From JBFJVD01 sp041624375 (GTDB lineage Bacteria > Chloroflexota > Anaerolineae > Anaerolineales > E44-bin32): a DNA stretch of 6,221 bases. The DNA is taken from positions 1 to 6,221 of the forward strand of contig JBFJVD010000180.1 of NCBI GenBank assembly GCA_041624375.1. Direction: 5' to 3'. Positions 6,016 to 6,221 of the stretch are shown here, piece by piece (the stretch's first letter is position 1; the number at the start of each line of letters is the position of its first letter). Under the pieces are notes generated by a model, which saw only the letters and a program-made list of their open reading frames with translations, was not told where the DNA came from and made no database searches. Made by a program: the position numbers and the translations under genes.

Positions 6016-6221
6016 TTAGATCTCGGCCACGGACCGGCCGTGCTCGAGCAGCGCTTCGACCAAAGTTGGATCAGATCCTTCCGCATACACTCGCAGGACG
6101 GGTTCTGTGCCGGAGGGGCGGATCAGCAGCCAGGACTCCTCGTCCAGCACGTACTTCACGCCGTCGAGGTCGTTCACAGATTGGACGCGAACGCCTCCGA
6201 TGGAAGCCGGCGCCTCGTCAC
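6016..6221 (-). CDS. Phosphoglucomutase/phosphomannomutase, C-terminal domain (N-terminal part outside the window)
   Basis: On the minus strand a frame enters at the right edge and ends at TAA (6016-6018), giving 67 complete codons. The segment SWLLIRPSGTEPVLRVYAEG contains the RPSGTEP phosphate-binding loop that marks domain 4 of the alpha-D-phosphohexomutase superfamily. It is followed by the usual final helix (DPTLVEALLEHG). These enzymes move phosphate between C6 and C1 of glucose, mannose or glucosamine phosphates through a phosphoserine, feeding glycogen, cell-wall or exopolysaccharide synthesis. The phosphoserine and metal-binding domains lie outside the window, so substrate cannot be chosen between glucose, mannose and glucosamine. 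It faces the ATPase/winged-helix gene and is probably transcribed independently of it. Confidence 0.88.
   Translation of the reverse strand, partial: DEAPASIGGVRVQSVNDLDGVKYVLDEESWLLIRPSGTEPVLRVYAEGSDPTLVEALLEHGRSVAEI

Overview
The window is high-GC bacterial DNA and reads best as Chloroflexota, probably Anaerolineae-like. That placement is an inference. It rests on a MutL-family ATPase set among membrane genes, a Thr/Pro/Ser-rich surface linker of the TPSxTP kind, and an ATPase fused to an OmpR-type winged helix. No taxonomic marker gene is present. Nearly all the DNA is coding. I see no tRNA, rRNA, CRISPR array, insertion sequence or phage gene.

Bases 1-3883 hold a tight same-strand gene run. 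It contains the C-terminal end of a membrane-anchored protein (2-289), a six-helix integral membrane protein (303-1010), a glutamate-mutase-MutL (GlmL) family ASKHA ATPase with an extra C-terminal region (1012-2769), and a protein with a lipoyl/barrel-sandwich-like N-terminus and a KOW-like C-terminus (2813-3883). Gaps are 13, 1 and 43 nt. The 43-nt gap is spanned exactly by a 16-codon reading frame with ATGA overlaps at both ends. No glutamate mutase subunit is visible, so the ATPase probably serves something other than classical glutamate mutase. This run is the best candidate in the window for an undescribed system.

After a 76-nt spacer with a small hairpin and a strong Shine-Dalgarno comes a 183-residue surface protein (3960-4511). 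It has an N-terminal membrane helix, a mucin-like linker and a C-terminal LPATG-helix-Arg sorting signal typical of sortase substrates.

The spacer 4512-4648 holds a perfect 32-bp palindrome. Its right arm overlaps the -35 element of a plausible promoter for the next gene, a P-loop ATPase with a C-terminal DNA-binding domain (4649-5974). The palindrome may end the upstream transcript, act as an operator, or both.

The window ends in a convergent junction with a short hairpin. Beyond it lies the C-terminal domain of a phosphoglucomutase/phosphomannomutase on the minus strand (6016-6221), recognised by its RPSGTEP phosphate-binding loop.
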